64,000 nt of DNA from the NCBI RefSeq assembly GCF_031143425.1, contig NC_090444.1, positions 61,437,533 through 61,501,532 of the forward strand, in the 5' to 3' direction. Numbering within the stretch: the stretch's first letter is position 1; each line of letters begins with the position of its first letter. The translations under genes and the position numbers were made by a program. A model generated the notes under the pieces. It did no database searches, was not told where the DNA came from, and saw only the letters and a program-made list of their open reading frames with translations. Shown here piece by piece: positions 1 to 12,270 of this stretch. Source of the DNA: Pleurodeles waltl (taxonomy: Eukaryota; Chordata; Amphibia; Caudata; Salamandridae).

Positions 1-3000
1 GCAGTGCCGGCCAGTGCAAGCGTCCTTCAAAGTCATAGGAGAAGTGTGTTACTGCAGTGCCGGCCAGTGCAAGCTTCCTTCAAAGTCATAGGAGAAGTGT
101 GTTACTGCAGTGCCGGCCAGTGCAAGCGTCCTTCCGAGTCCTGGAACAAGTGTGTTACTGCAGTGCCGGCCAGTGCAAGCGTCCTTCAGAGTCCTGGAAC
201 ACGTGTGCTGCTGCAGTGCCGGATAGTGCAAGCGTCCTTCAGAGTCCTGGAACACGTGTGGTACTGCAGTGCCGGCCAGTGCAAGCCTCCTTCAAAGTCA
301 TGGAAGAAGTGTGGTACTGGAGTGCCGGCCAGTGCAAGCACCCTTCACAGTCATGGAACAAGTGTGGTACTGCAGTGCCGGCCAGTGCAAGCTTCCTTCA
401 GAGTCATGGAAGAAGTGAGTTACTGCAGTGCCGCCCAGTGCAAGCTTCCTTCAGAGTCCTGGAACAAGTGTGGTACTGCAGTGCTGGCCAGTGCAAGCTT
501 CCTTCAGAGTCCTGGAATACTTGTGGTACTACAGTGCCGGCCATTGCAAGCCTCCTTCCGAGTCCTGGAACAAGTATAGTACAGCAGGGCCGGCCAGTGG
601 AAGCGTCCTTCAGAGTCCTGGAACATGTGTGGTACTGCAGTGCCGGCCAGTGCAAGCTTGCTTCCAAGTCATGGAAGAAGTGTGGTACTGCAGTGCCGGC
701 CAGTGCAAGCTTCCTTCAAAGTCATGGAAGAAGTGTGGTACTGCTGTGCCGGCCAGTGCAAGCTTCCTTTAGAGTCCTGGAACACGTGTGGTACTGCAGT
801 GCCGGCCAGTGCAAGCCTCCTTCAGAGTCCTGGAAGAAGTGTGGTAGTGCAGTGCCGGCCAGTGCAAGCGTCCTTCAGAGTCCTGGAACAAGTGTGGTAC
901 TGCAGTGCCGGCCAGTGCAAGCTTCCTTCAAAGTCATGGAAGAAGTGTGGTACTGCAGTGCCGGCCAGTGCAAGTCTCCTTCAGAGTCCTGGAACAAGTA
1001 TAGTACAGCAGGGCCGGCCAGTGCAAGCGTCCTTCAGAGTCCTGGAACAAGTGTGTTACTGCAGTGCCGGCCAGTGCAAGCCTCCTTCAGAGTCCTGGAA
1101 CAAGTATAGTACAGCAGGGCCAGCCAGTGCAAGCCTCCTTCAGAGTCCTGGAACACTTGTGGTACTGCAGTGCCGGCCAGTGCAAGCCTCCGTCAGAGTC
1201 CTGGAACACTTGTGGTACTGCAGTGCCGGCCATTGCAAGCCTCCTTCAGAGTCCTGGAACAAGTATAGTACAGCAGGGCCGGCCAGTGGAAGCGTCCTTC
1301 AGAGTCCTGGAACAAGTGTGTTACTGCAGTGCCGGCCAGTGCAAGCTTGCTTCCAAGTCATGGAAGAAGTGTGGTACTGCAGTGCCGGCCAGTGCAAGCG
1401 TCCTTCAGAGTCCTGGAACACATGTGGTACTGCAGTGCCGGCCAGTGCAAGCCTCCTTCAGAGTCCTGGAATACTTGTGGTACTACAGTGCTGGCCAGTG
1501 CAAGCTTTCTTCAGAGTCCTGGAACAAGTGTGTTACTGCAGTGCCGGCCAGTGCAAGCTTGCTTCAAAGTCATGGAAGAAGTGTGGTACTGCAGTGCCGG
1601 CCAGTGCAAGCTTCCTTCAAAGTCATGGAAGAAGTGTGGTACTGCAGTGCAGGCCAGTGCAAGCGTCCTTCAGAGTCCTGGAACACATGTGGTACTGCAG
1701 TGCCGGCCAGTGCAAGCTTCCTTCAAAGTCGTGCAACAAGTGTGGTACTGCAGTGCCGGCCAGTGCAAGCCTCCTTCAGAGTCCTGGAATACTTGTGGTA
1801 CTACAGTGCTGGCCAGTGCAAGCCTCCTTCAGAGTCCTGGAACATGCGTGGTACTGCAGAGCCGGCCAGTGCAAGCTTCCTTCAAGGTCATGGAACAAGT
1901 GTGGTACTGCAGTGCCGGCCAGTGCAAGCTTCCTTCAGAGTCCTGGAACATGTGTGGTACTGCAGTGCCGGACAGTGCAAGCCTCCTTCAGAGTCCTGGA
2001 ACAAGTGTGGTACAGCAGTACCGGCCAGTGCAACCGTCCTTCAGAGCCCTGGAACACGTGTGGTACTGCAGTGCCAGCCAGTGCAAGCTTCCTTCAGAGT
2101 CATGGAACAAGCGTGGTACTGCAGTGCCGGCCAGTGCAAGCTTCCTTCAGAGACATGGAAGAAGTGTGGTACTGCAGTGCCGGCCAGTGCAAGCCTCCTT
2201 CAGGGTCCTGGAACACGTGTGGTACTGCAGTGCCAGCCAGTGCAAGCGTCCTTCAGAGTCCTGGAACACGTGTGGTACTGCAGTGCCGGCCAGTGCAAGC
2301 GTCCTTCAGAGTCCTGGAACACGTGTGGTACTGCAGTGCCGGCCAGTGCAAGCGTCCTTCAGAGTCCTGGAACACATGTGGTACTGCAGTGCCGGCCAGT
2401 GCAAGCTTCCTTCAAAGTCATGGAACAAGTGTGGTACTGCAGTGCCGGCCAGTGCAAGCGTCCTTCAGAGTCCTGGAACACGTGTGGTACTGCAGTGCTG
2501 GCCAGTGCAAGCGTCCTTCAGAGTCCTGGAAGAAGTGTGGTACTGCAGTGCCGGCCAGTGCAAGCATCTTTCAGAGTCATGGAACAAGTGTGGTACTGCA
2601 GTGCCGGCCAGTGCAAGCTTCCTTTAGAGTTATGGAACAAGTGTGGTACTGCAGTGCCGGCCAGTGCAAGCCTCCTTCAAAGACATGGAACAAGTGTGGG
2701 ACTCAGGGTCAATGCAAGCTCCATTCAAAGACATGGAACAAGTGTGGTACTGCATGGTTAGCAGTGCAAGCTCCCTTCAAAGATATGGTGCAGGTGTGGT
2801 ACTGCATGGTCAGCAGTGCAAGCTCCCTTCAAAGACATGGAACAAGTGTGGTACTGCATGGTCAGCAGTGCAAGATTCCATCAAAGACATGGAACAAGTG
2901 TGGTACCGCAGGGATAGCCAGTGCAAGCTCCCTTCAAAGACATGGAACAAGTGTGGTACTGCATGGTCTGCAGTGCGAGCTTCCTTCAAAGACATGGAAC

Positions 3001-3797
3001 AAGTGTGGTACTGCATGGTCAGCAGTGGAAGCTTCCTTCAAAGACATGGACCAAGTGTGGTACTGCAGGGATAGCCAGTGCAAGCTTCCTTCAAAGACAT
3101 GGAACAAGTATGGAACTGCATGGTCAGCAGTGCAAGATTCCTTCAAAGACATGGAACAAGTATGGTACTGCTGGGATAGCCAGTGCAAGCTTCCTTCAAA
3201 GACATGGAGCAGGTGTGGTACTGCATGGTCCGCAGTGCAAGCTTCCTTCAAAGACATGGAACAAGTGTGGTACTGCATGTTCAGCTGTGCAAGATTCCTT
3301 CAAAGACATGGAGCAGGTGTGGTAGTGCATGGTCAGCAGTGCAAGCTTCCTTCAAAGACATGGAACAAGTGTGGTACCACAGGGATAGCCAGTGCAAGTT
3401 TCCTTCAAAGACATGGAACAAGTGTGGGATTGCATGGTGAGCAGTGCATGATTCCTTCAAAGACATGGAACAAGTGTGGTACCGCAGGGATAGCCAGTGC
3501 AAGCTTCCTTAAAAGACATGGAACAAGTGTGGTACTGCATGGTCAACAGTGCAAGATTCCTTCAAAGACATGGAACAAGTGTGGTACCGCAGGGCTAGCC
3601 AGTGCAAGCTTCCTTAAAAGACATGGAACAAGTGTGGTACCGCAGGGATGGCCAGTGTAAGCTTCCTTCAAAGACATGCAACAAGTGTGGTACTGCATGG
3701 TCTGCAGTGCAAGCTTCCTTCAAAGACATGGAACAAGTGTGGTACCGCAGGGCTAGCCAGTGCAAGCTTCCTTCAAAGACATGGAACAAGTGTGGCA
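1..3797. repeat. 53-bp satellite array
   Basis: Tandem array with a 53-bp unit; the core GCAGTGCCGGCCAGTGCAAG recurs at 1, 54 and so on. About 71 units are visible, and the left end lies outside the window. Two unit flavours mix: one with GAGTCCTGGAACA and one with AAGTCATGGAAGA. No unit has a stop codon in any plus-strand frame and 53 is not a multiple of three, so very long but meaningless reading frames run through it. I find no coding signal beyond the repeat. The array ends where the unit breaks into GGCACCGGGCAGCACAATTT. Confidence 0.97.
2690..3797. repeat. Diverged sub-array of the satellite (52/53-bp units)
   Basis: From about 2690 the unit changes to one with AAAGACATGGAACAAGTGTG. 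Two forms occur: a 52-bp form (GTACTGCATGGTCAGCAGTG) and a 53-bp form (GTACCGCAGGGATAGCCAGT). Unit starts at 2851, 2903, 2956, 3008, 3060 and 3113 give spacings of 52, 53, 52, 52 and 53. The forms partly alternate as 105-bp dimers. This is a distinct, separately amplified block joined to the main array. Confidence 0.9.
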
Positions 3798-5229
3798 CCG
3801 GGCAGCACAATTTAAAGCCTCCCTTGGATACAATGAAGAAGCAGCATTCCAGATGTGGTACAAATCTGAAGACAGCAGTGAGATGAATGAAAGTAAACTC
3901 AACTGATGCATACCAAGATTTCCACACATTAAGCAGGTACAGCTTAGGAGTGCACACTTACCTCACACCCATAGAACATATCCCGATCTGGTCAGAACCA
4001 ATCCCAGCTTCCCCCACATGCACAGAACACAGACAGCAACACACACACACACACACAATATGCAACATGTGGCACCTTTGTAAGCTCCCCTGACACACAG
4101 CACTGATACAAGGCGGCCAACCGCAGTTCAAGCTCGGATGTCCTTACGTACAACAAGGTATCAGACTGGCAGCAGCATCTAAGCCTATGTCAGGCACTGA
4201 GTACCCAGAGTAAAGTATAGAGGTGGATGAGCCACTGAAGGCTGGAGCCAGATGCCAGACTCTGGCTTAGCTCGAGGCCACCTCAACCCCTCGGACCACA
4301 AATGAGCATTGTTTTTCTCGTGGCTTCTGGCTGCTACCCACACTCTAACCAGGCACCAAGAATGAAAGACCAAGAGGGACTGTTAGAGTCAAGACAGACC
4401 CTTAACTCAGCTCTCCCTGTTACTTTGTTGCCCGCTAACTCTAGTACAGTCCTGTGTATAACAGTTACTTAATTTCTACCTCTCTGAGTATCTCGCTCGG
4501 GGAGCAACATCTTGTTTTCCACGATTCCAGTAAATATCCAGAGTTCTCAGAACAATAACTATTCCTACTTCTGGTTTTAATAAGGGAGAATTGTGTATTA
4601 GTGACTCCAACAAGTTTTTTGAAGTTACCTGTGCATTTCTATAGTATAACGTCAAACAAACAACACTCAGATCAGTTACTTTTCCAGATAAAGCTCCATG
4701 TCCTAAGTCTATTTTCTTTTACCAACCGCCATCGTCTGCGACTGACTTCTCGTCAGAAACCCCCCGGCATCATGGGCATAACTTCTTCTTTGACCACAGC
4801 TGCTGTCAGGCAGCCAGGGCCGAATGGCACACTCAGTGTTTATAAACTGGAGCATGCGCACTGCTCAGTCATTCAGTGCATGCAGAATGAGGCCTTTGTA
4901 GTGCCCCGCAGGTGCTAACGTAGATTCTGATGCTTGTAGTCTAACTCCTGCAGCTGAAGGAATTGGACAGAGCAAACAGCAAGCACCCAACTTTAAGCGC
5001 TCCTGTGGCCCTAGTAGGCGGTGGTGCTGGAACAATTGTCAGACTAGTGATTCTGCCATCGATGTTAGATCAGAGAACTCATGGGGATTCTGAAAAACCA
5101 AGCATCACACAAAGAACAAATGTCACAGATTTACACACCTATTCAAAAGGAGAGTAGTGAGGGAGTAATATGTAGCTGAAGTTGCATGTAGGAGCACACT
5201 GTCATAAATATATTACTAAATCATGTTGT
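3798..5229. other. Unassigned sequence with a CA microsatellite
   Basis: No supported gene. An (AC)n run lies at about 4039-4057. Around 4690-4920 the sequence has a TATAAA-like string near 4840 and a GCATGCGCAC (NRF1-like) string near 4853, within a 105-codon open frame that resembles nothing I know. It could be a promoter remnant, but I do not call it. Confidence 0.5.
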
Positions 5230-5234
5230 GGTAG

Positions 5235-7424
5235 TGTTAGAAATGGGGTCTCTAGTTGGCAGAGGTATGCACCCTTGTCCGAGTAGGGGCCACAATCCTT
5301 GTCAGAGTAAGTCACACACAATCCAAATTATCCTGTGCCCACACTCTGGTAGATTGGCACAGAGCAGGTAGGCTTAACTTAGAAGGCAATGTGTAAAGTA
5401 TTTGTGCAATAGATTATACAGTAACACCGTGAAAACACCACAAAAAGACACCACACTGGTTTAAAAAAAAATAGAGAATATTTATCAGAATAAAATACTT
5501 TTGAAACAATGAAAATCCAATGTACACAAGCAAAGTTAATGAATTTTTCAAGATAAAGTCCAACTAAAGCACCTAGAAAACACAATAGCTCCAACTGGGG
5601 CTATCACAGCGTCATTGACAGTCATTCCCAACAATCCAACACCACCGGTGCCAGTCATAGAGTCATACAGACCCCGAGGTACAGTACAGTAAACGAAGAA
5701 TAAGGACGTCACACGGAGTTGTAAAGAGGCGTTGGTGGATTCGGTGTGGCGTCAGTCCATTATGGCGTCCGAGGACAGAGGCATCAGTTCCACCATGCAA
5801 GGCAGGTGGATGTGTGACGTCGGCTCCGTCCGGTGCAGGGGGAGATGATGCGTCGTCGTCCGCGATGCATCGATTCCTTGTGACCCGGTGGGGTAGCTGG
5901 TTCCGGTCCGTCAGGACATGATGTGTGGACTTCTCAATGTCACAATGACCCTGAGTGACATCAGCGGAGTTGCGGGGACATCCGACTTGCATTGCTGGCC
6001 GAATTCTGTGTGTGCAGCGAGGTCCACAGAGCAGGAGCAGGCTGTGGAGTAGCTGGTGTTGCTGAAGTTGTTCTGAAATCGTTGAAGTCGGTGTACTAGC
6101 AAAAAGCTAGCAGTGGAGATCCTTGTAGTCCCTGAGATCCCAGAACAGGAGAAAAGCTAAATCTAAGTCCTTGGAGAGCACTTTGGGGGAAGGCAGCCTA
6201 CTTCCAGCACAGTCAGAGGCCAGCAGGTCAGCAATGGAACAGCAGGGCAGCAGTCCTTTGCAGCAAAGCAGTCCAGAGAGTCCTATGGGCAGCCAGGCAG
6301 GTGTTCTGACAAATTTCAGGTGCAGGTCCAGAAGTGTCTGATTTGGTGGAGTCAGAGACCCAGTTTATATACCCAAAAATGCCTTTGATGTGGGGGAGAC
6401 TTCAAAGAGTGTTTTTTAAGTGCACAAGTCCCCCTTTCAGTACAGGTCTGTCTGCCAGGGTCCCAGTAGGGGGTTTGGCAGTCCATTGTGTGAGGGCAGA
6501 CCAGTAGCCTTTGAAATGTAAGTGCCAGGCCCCTCCACCCTTCCAGCCCAGGAAGACCCATTCAATATGCAGATGAGTGCAGGTGTGACTGAGTGTCCTG
6601 TGTTTGTGGTTGTTTGGGTGCAATGCACAAGGGAGCTGTCCACCAGACCAGCCCAGACGTTGATTGGAGACAGGCTGTAAGGCACAGATGGTTTTTAAGT
6701 GTAGAGAAATGCTCACTTTCTAAAAGTGGCATTTCTAAAATAGTAATATAAAATCCAACCTCACCAATAAGCAGGATTTTCTATTACCATTCTGGCCATA
6801 CTAAATATGACCTGGTTACCCCTTTCAGATCAGAATCTACCACTCAAAAAGTATATTAGGGCAGTCCTAATGCTGGTCAATGAACAGAGCAGGCCTCACA
6901 GTAGTGGAAAACGAATTTAGGGGTTTTTCACATCAGGACATATAAAACACAGAGGTACATACCCTGCCTTTTACCTACATTGAACCCTGCGCTCAGGGCC
7001 TACCTTAGGGGGAACATATATGTAGAAAAAGGGGATTTTAAGGCTTGGCAAGTACTTTTAAATGCCAAGTTGAAGTGACAGTGAAACTGCACACACAGGC
7101 CTTGCAAAGGAAGGCTTGAGGCATGGTTAAGAGCTACTTATGTGGGTGGCACAATCAGTGCTGCAGGCCCACTAGTAGCATTTAATTTACAGGCCCTGGG
7201 CACATGTAGTGCACTTTACCAGGGATTTATAAGTAAATCAAATATGCCAATTTGGGGATGAACCAATGTTACCATGTTTAAGGGAGAGAGCGTATGCACT
7301 TCAGCACTGGTTAGCTGTGCTAAAGTGCGCAGAGTCCTAAAACCAGCAAAAATAGTGTCAGAAAATTGGAGGGAGGCAGGCAAAAAGTTGTGGGATGACC
7401 ACCCCAAGGCTGTCAGGCCTAACA
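5235..7424 (-). mobile_element. Large solo LTR (TGTTAG...CTAACA), TSD GGTAG
   Basis: A 2190-bp element with inverted TGTTAG/CTAACA ends, flanked by GGTAG at 5230-5234 and 7425-7429. The 5-bp duplication and TG...CA termini are typical of LTRs inserted by retroviral or Ty3-type integrases. There is no coding capacity, so a solo LTR is the simplest reading; a small non-autonomous LTR element is an alternative. A TATA-like string on the minus strand (6363-6371) suggests minus-strand transcription. A truncated relative lies on the plus strand at 48733. Confidence 0.85.
6363..6371 (-). promoter_or_regulatory. TATA-like box of the LTR
   Basis: Minus strand reads TATATAAAC followed by TGGGTCTCTGACTCC. 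A similar TATAAGTGCTGGGTCTCTGAC arrangement occurs at about 52323, which supports a shared LTR promoter layout. Confidence 0.5.
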
Positions 7425-7429
7425 GGTAG

Positions 7430-8324
7430 CCCCTGTCATTCACAGTGAGCACATTTTCCATTGAAATAACCATTACATTTACGAAGACATACAGTTTTAC
7501 TGATAAAACTATATAGCACACAAACAGTAATGTGTGTCAGTGAATATTTGTCAGTTGCGCATCACCAAGTAAGGCGTCTTTTGATTTGTTTTGACTCTAT
7601 TAAAATCTTTTTTCCATCACACTTTAGAATTAGAAAAAAGTGCTTCATTTATGCTTTCCTGTTTATTTTAAAATATTTATGCGGTTAATTTATAGGCATT
7701 TCCATTTTTTGTGTGTAAAAAGAAAACTACATCACCAGCAAGCTTTTCACATAGGTCACTCCACAAAATCCACACTGCAGTAAGAAAAATAAACCCAGGC
7801 TCCATGGTAAAAGAATAAGCAGCAGTTTGTCAGAAGACTGGAATGACATTTGAGCTCTGTCTTTGAACGCACATCAAATGTTACAAGATAGAAACACAAT
7901 TTAAAGTGATCTTTAATGCTAGTTGAGTTTCAGAACTCCAGTATGGGCATTTAGGTGCCCTCTCAGGGCTCAAGGGGCTGCTGCAGTGGGGCCCCTACCC
8001 ACCTCTGGGCCCCGGTACATTGCACCGGCTGCACCACTGCTAGCTATGCCCCAGAACCAGAGAGAAAAGATTTGACAAATGAGTGGTTCTCAGTTCCAGT
8101 GTCCAGTGCATGTAATGTGGCAACGAAACAAGCGCCTGCTGCACTTTCCACTCATAAACACAGCAGTAAAAAGCCCACTGGGGGTTGTTGTTCTGCTTGG
8201 CAGCTCCTAGTAATGGCTCGGTTTGCTGCCCAGTCCTTTTGCATATCACTAGCAGAGAGGGTTCAGAAGGAGCTCCTGAGTCCCAGCTTATAGTGGTGGA
8301 ATGGGGTCTAACAATGGCACTGTT
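7430..8324. other. Unassigned, with a possible hAT MITE end
   Basis: AT-rich unique-looking sequence to about 7940. Then 7945-8053 carries GGGCCCCGGTACATTGCACC and ends GCTAGCTATGCCCCAG, which resembles the end of CAGTGGCGTAGC-type hAT MITEs. No partner terminus was found. No gene is seen. Confidence 0.35.
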
Positions 8325-9306
8325 CCCCCCACCTTGCTTGGACCCAGTGTATAGTGCGGTGCACGTGCCTCACAGAAAGAGCTTCCCGCCAACACAAGTG
8401 GGTCTTGTTTATGTTACAATACACATGCCTCAAGAAGGAGCATCCGGCCACCTCAGTTGGACCTATCATATTGTGCAGTGCCTGTGCCCCTCAGGAAGAT
8501 CTCCCACCACCTTGCGTGGACCTTGTGTATGTTGCAGTGTACATGCCTCAAGGAAAAGCTTCCCACCACCTTGCATGGATCTTATGTATGTTGCAGTGTA
8601 CATGCCTCACAGGAAAAGCTTCCCACATCTTGCGTTGACATTGTGTATGTTGCACTGCACGCTTCTCACAAGAAGAGCTTCCCACCACCTTGTGTGGACC
8701 TTGTGTATGTTGTAGTGCACACTTCTTACAGGAAGAGCTTCCCACCACCTTGCGTGGACCTCATGTATGTTACAGTGTACATGCCTCACAGGAAGAGCTT
8801 CCCACTACCTGGTGTGGGCCTTGTGTATATGTTGCAGTGCACGCTTCTTACAGGAAGAGCTTCCCACCACCTTGCGTGGACCTCATGTATGTTACAGTGT
8901 ACATGTCTCACAGGAAGAGCTTTCCACCACCTTGTGTGGACCTTGTGTATGTTGCAGTGCACGATTCTTACAGGAAGAGCTTCCCACCACCTTGTGTGGA
9001 CCTAATGTATGTTACAGTGTACAGGCCTCACAGGAAGAGCTTCCCACCACCTTGTGTGGACCTTGTGTATGTTGTAGTGCACATGCCTCACAGGAAGAGC
9101 TTCCCATCACCTTGTGTGGACCTTGTGTATGTTGTAGCACATGTGCCTCACAGGAAGAGCTTCCCACCACCTTGTGTGGACCTTGTGTATGTTGTAGTGC
9201 ACGTGCCTTACAGGAAGCGCTTCCAGCCGGCGTGAGCTAGTCTAGCTTATGTTACAGTGCGCATGCCTATCAGGAACTTTTCCAGCCGTCTTGCTGGCCT
9301 AATTTA
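8325..9306. repeat. 60-bp minisatellite
   Basis: About 16 copies of a 60-bp unit built on CAGGAAGAGCTTCCCACCAC and CTTGTGTATGTTGTAGTGCA. The register slips by 2 bp near 8828. Between about 8761 and 9060 two variants (ACAGTGTACATGCCTCAC and GCAGTGCACGCTTCTTAC) alternate, giving 120-bp dimers. Sixty is divisible by three, so open frames with 20-residue periods appear, but these are repeat artefacts. Confidence 0.95.
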
Positions 9307-10386
9307 TACCTTTTTGATGTTGTGTGCAAGGAGGGGAGTATCATAGGCAGTGAGATTCAAGAGGGCTGGGAGGGCAAATATTTTGGGCCAATTAATTCGA
9401 TGTACCGAACTAAAAGATCTTAGGGGTGTCAGTGGAAGGGTGACTAATATGAAAAGTAAGTAATCTTATAACATTCAAAGTTATCCTGACATTAAAGGTT
9501 TTGTCTATTTGTATAAAAAGAGTTGAGAAAGCTTTGGGTAAATACTTCGTTGAGATTCACATACACCACAGAAACTGTGGCACCTATAGGTTGCTAGCTC
9601 TGGTCTGAAAGGGATAACTCTGATGGTTGGCTGCCTCCTATACTGCTCGGTGTATAATCTGTAGGTTACAACACTAGTAAGGTGGCTTGGTGGGTTAATG
9701 CACATAGTTGATATGAGCCCAACTCCAGAGAATAGCAGGATACTGAGGAACATCTTTCTATCTGTAGGAGCTTAGTATGATCTCTGAATCGTATTATATT
9801 GCATGTTTCTATGGTGGCCACTTGTGGCCTCCTTAGCCCATAGAAAACAGAAGGAGACAAAAAGGTAACTGTGAATATACCCGGTGGAGTAGGGAAAGTT
9901 TTACCTCCAACAGGTAAGCCGATCAATGTTTGCGACTTTTACAATTTAAAGAACAAGTCAAAGGAGGCCGATCCATGAGGGAAGCCAGACTGGTTCCAGG
10001 ATGGAGGTCTTTCTCTGTGGCTGTGGGTAGACATGTAGGGTATCATTACAGATAAGGCAGACAACCCTGATGTGCTCAGAGGTGCAGCTCTAACTGGATG
10101 GCCCGGCACTGACCAGGTCAGTGCATTCTAGTACAATGAATGTGCTGTTACCAATGCAGGTGCAAACTTGTGTCAGCACTAGGAACAGCACATTAGTAAA
10201 ATGGGGACTGGCTGTTTGAAGCAGCTGGTCCACCTCTTACTGTGCAGGAGGCAACCTGACCCGAAGTTAAGGGGATGTCTTGGGGTCCATAGTCCTCCCT
10301 TTTCCACCTTCTGTAGAGTGCCCTGAGTCCACTGGTTCTCGGCATGGGATGCTCCTCCTGGCCAGAGAAAAAAGTTGAAGTGGAGC
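9307..10386. other. Unassigned sequence
   Basis: No repeat boundary, gene or RNA recognised. Short open frames on both strands lack any known motif. Confidence 0.5.
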
Positions 10387-10394
10387 GGGGGAGC

Positions 10395-10736
10395 CAGTGC
10401 TTAATTTGTTCTTGTTGTTCCCGGTGCTGAGCACCAGCACTTATTTTTGAGGGCCGGCGCTTATTCTTCTGCCTCAAGGATTTGCTGCGAGCAAAAGACA
10501 ATTATGGGAAAGATGGAGGAAGAGAAAAACGAAAAGCGTCACAAAGGGAGAAAGCAGAAAGCTGCAAGAGTGAGCTGAAGGGGCAGGGAGTGGCTGTAAA
10601 TGGATTAAAGAGGCCTGAGATGGCTTCTGGATTACACTGCCTCAGTATTCCGTGCTCGCACATTAAATGCTGCGACCGCTAGTTTCAGAGGAGGGATTTG
10701 GGCACTGGCACGTTTTTATTTACAAATTAAGCACTG
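10395..10736. mobile_element. hAT-like MITE, 14-bp TIR
   Basis: A 342-bp element starting CAGTGCTTAATTTG and ending CAAATTAAGCACTG, a perfect 14-bp inverted repeat. GGGGGAGC precedes it and also follows it after two extra G residues, which fits an 8-bp hAT-type duplication with slippage in a G run. A diverged inverted copy lies at about 53856-54196 and shares the GGTGCTGAGCACCAGCACTT and GCTCGCAGTAAAAGC-type blocks. Non-coding. Confidence 0.75.
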
Positions 10737-10746
10737 GGGGGGGAGC

Positions 10747-11129
10747 GATGGCTTGACTACTGTACCAGCTGAAGCCTCATGCGATTTTATTTGCCTGAAT
10801 AACAAACCAACAAAAACTGCTCCTGTGTTCCTACACAAGGGGAAAACAGGTGTGGGAAACACCGGCTATATCTTGATCAGGAAGCTCTGAATTTCCACAC
10901 AGGAATTCTGCTCCACCTGCCTCAGATGCGCCCTCAGGCAGCACTTTCTGCCATTCAAAATTACTACTTATCAACCATTCCTAAATACGCTTGAGGAATT
11001 TATAACTTTCCCCAAACTATTCAGGGACTGGAATTGGAGTACTAAATAACCCTCCTGGAATATTTGTGAAAATGTTGCTCTTTCCCCAAATATTCTATGA
11101 CTGGAGTTGGAATAGCAATTTTGACCTTC
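10747..11129. other. Unassigned sequence
   Basis: No gene or clear repeat. CCCAAATATTC-type strings recur near 11015 and 11085, suggesting an old local duplication. Confidence 0.4.
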
Positions 11130-11619
11130 TGTCAGAGTTACCAGATCCTTGGGGTCTGTGCACGTTCACAACACTTCCACCACAAGACAGCTCCGACTTA
11201 TCACAGAGTTTAAGAGAGTCCAAGTGGGGAAAAGGGGATTAGGAAGGGAACAGCTGGGAAGGGGATCTGTAGGAAGCAAAAGTTAAAACACACAGTATCA
11301 AAATTACATCACAAGAAATCTGTATTAGGTAATGACTCTAAGCATCGTCATTCTGAAAACATGAACAACCTAAGCATAGACTTAAAATGACTAGGCTTCA
11401 AGATGACTGGATACCTGTGAGGAAATCAAGAAATGGTTAAATTAAACTTTCAAATTCAAGTACTTTCCTTTGCATGAGAATCAGGAAGCAATCTGAATAA
11501 TTTCTAAACCATCATATGAATCATTCTTGAGAAAACATATTAGGAACACACCACATTACATCTAGAACTCTGGCCTTTTTGTTTTCTCAAATTGTCGGAA
11601 CATGAATTTGCGCACTTTG

Positions 11620-12270
11620 CAGATTTTCACATAGATAGTAAACACCATAGAATGATTGTGCACCATGAATAACACCACGTAGATTTGAGGAATAAATCAC
11701 GCAACTTGTCAACTCGAAAACTTCCAAGTAAATGCCTTAGAACGGAAGCGCACAATGAATAACATGAATTAAGCATGATGAAAGAATTGCGCTTCTTTCC
11801 AATTCGAATGCCACCATGTAACTGCCAAGGAATGGTGGCGCACAATGAATAACATTAATTAAGCATGAGGAAAGAATTGCACGTCTTGCCGATTCGAATG
11901 CCACCATGTAACTGCCAAGGAATGGTAGCGTACAATGAATAACATGAATTAAACACGAGGAAAGAATTGCGCGTTTTGCCGATTCGAATACCACCATGTA
12001 ACTGCCCAGGATTGGTAGCACACAATGAATATCAAGGGTTAAATCACAAGAACATGAATCGCGCGTCTTGCCGATTCGAATGCCACCATGTAACTGTCAA
12101 GGAATGGTAGCGCACGATAAATATCAAGGGTTAAATCACACGAACATGAATCGCGTGTCTTGCCGATTCGAATGCCACCATGTAACTGTCAAGGAATGGT
12201 AACGCACAATGAATATCAAGGGTTAAATCACAAGAACAGGAATCGCGCGTCTTGCCGATTGGAATATAAG
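11620..12270. repeat. 90-92-bp tandem array
   Basis: CCACCATGTAACTG recurs at 11811, 11901, 11991, 12083 and 12175, so the unit is 90 bp in the left part and 92 bp in the right part. Each unit carries GTCTTGCCGATTCGAATGCC. About seven copies, decaying at the left end. Confidence 0.9.

Noticed and set aside
625..3660. 1011-codon open frame on the plus strand
   Set aside because: It is the 53-bp satellite read through; the repeat period is 53 residues and frames either side are equally open.
4601..4918. 105-codon frame near a TATA-like string
   Set aside because: No homology I recognise and an unremarkable length for random sequence.
8185..9240. Cys-rich repeat protein frames
   Set aside because: They follow the 60-bp minisatellite exactly and exist in several frames at once.
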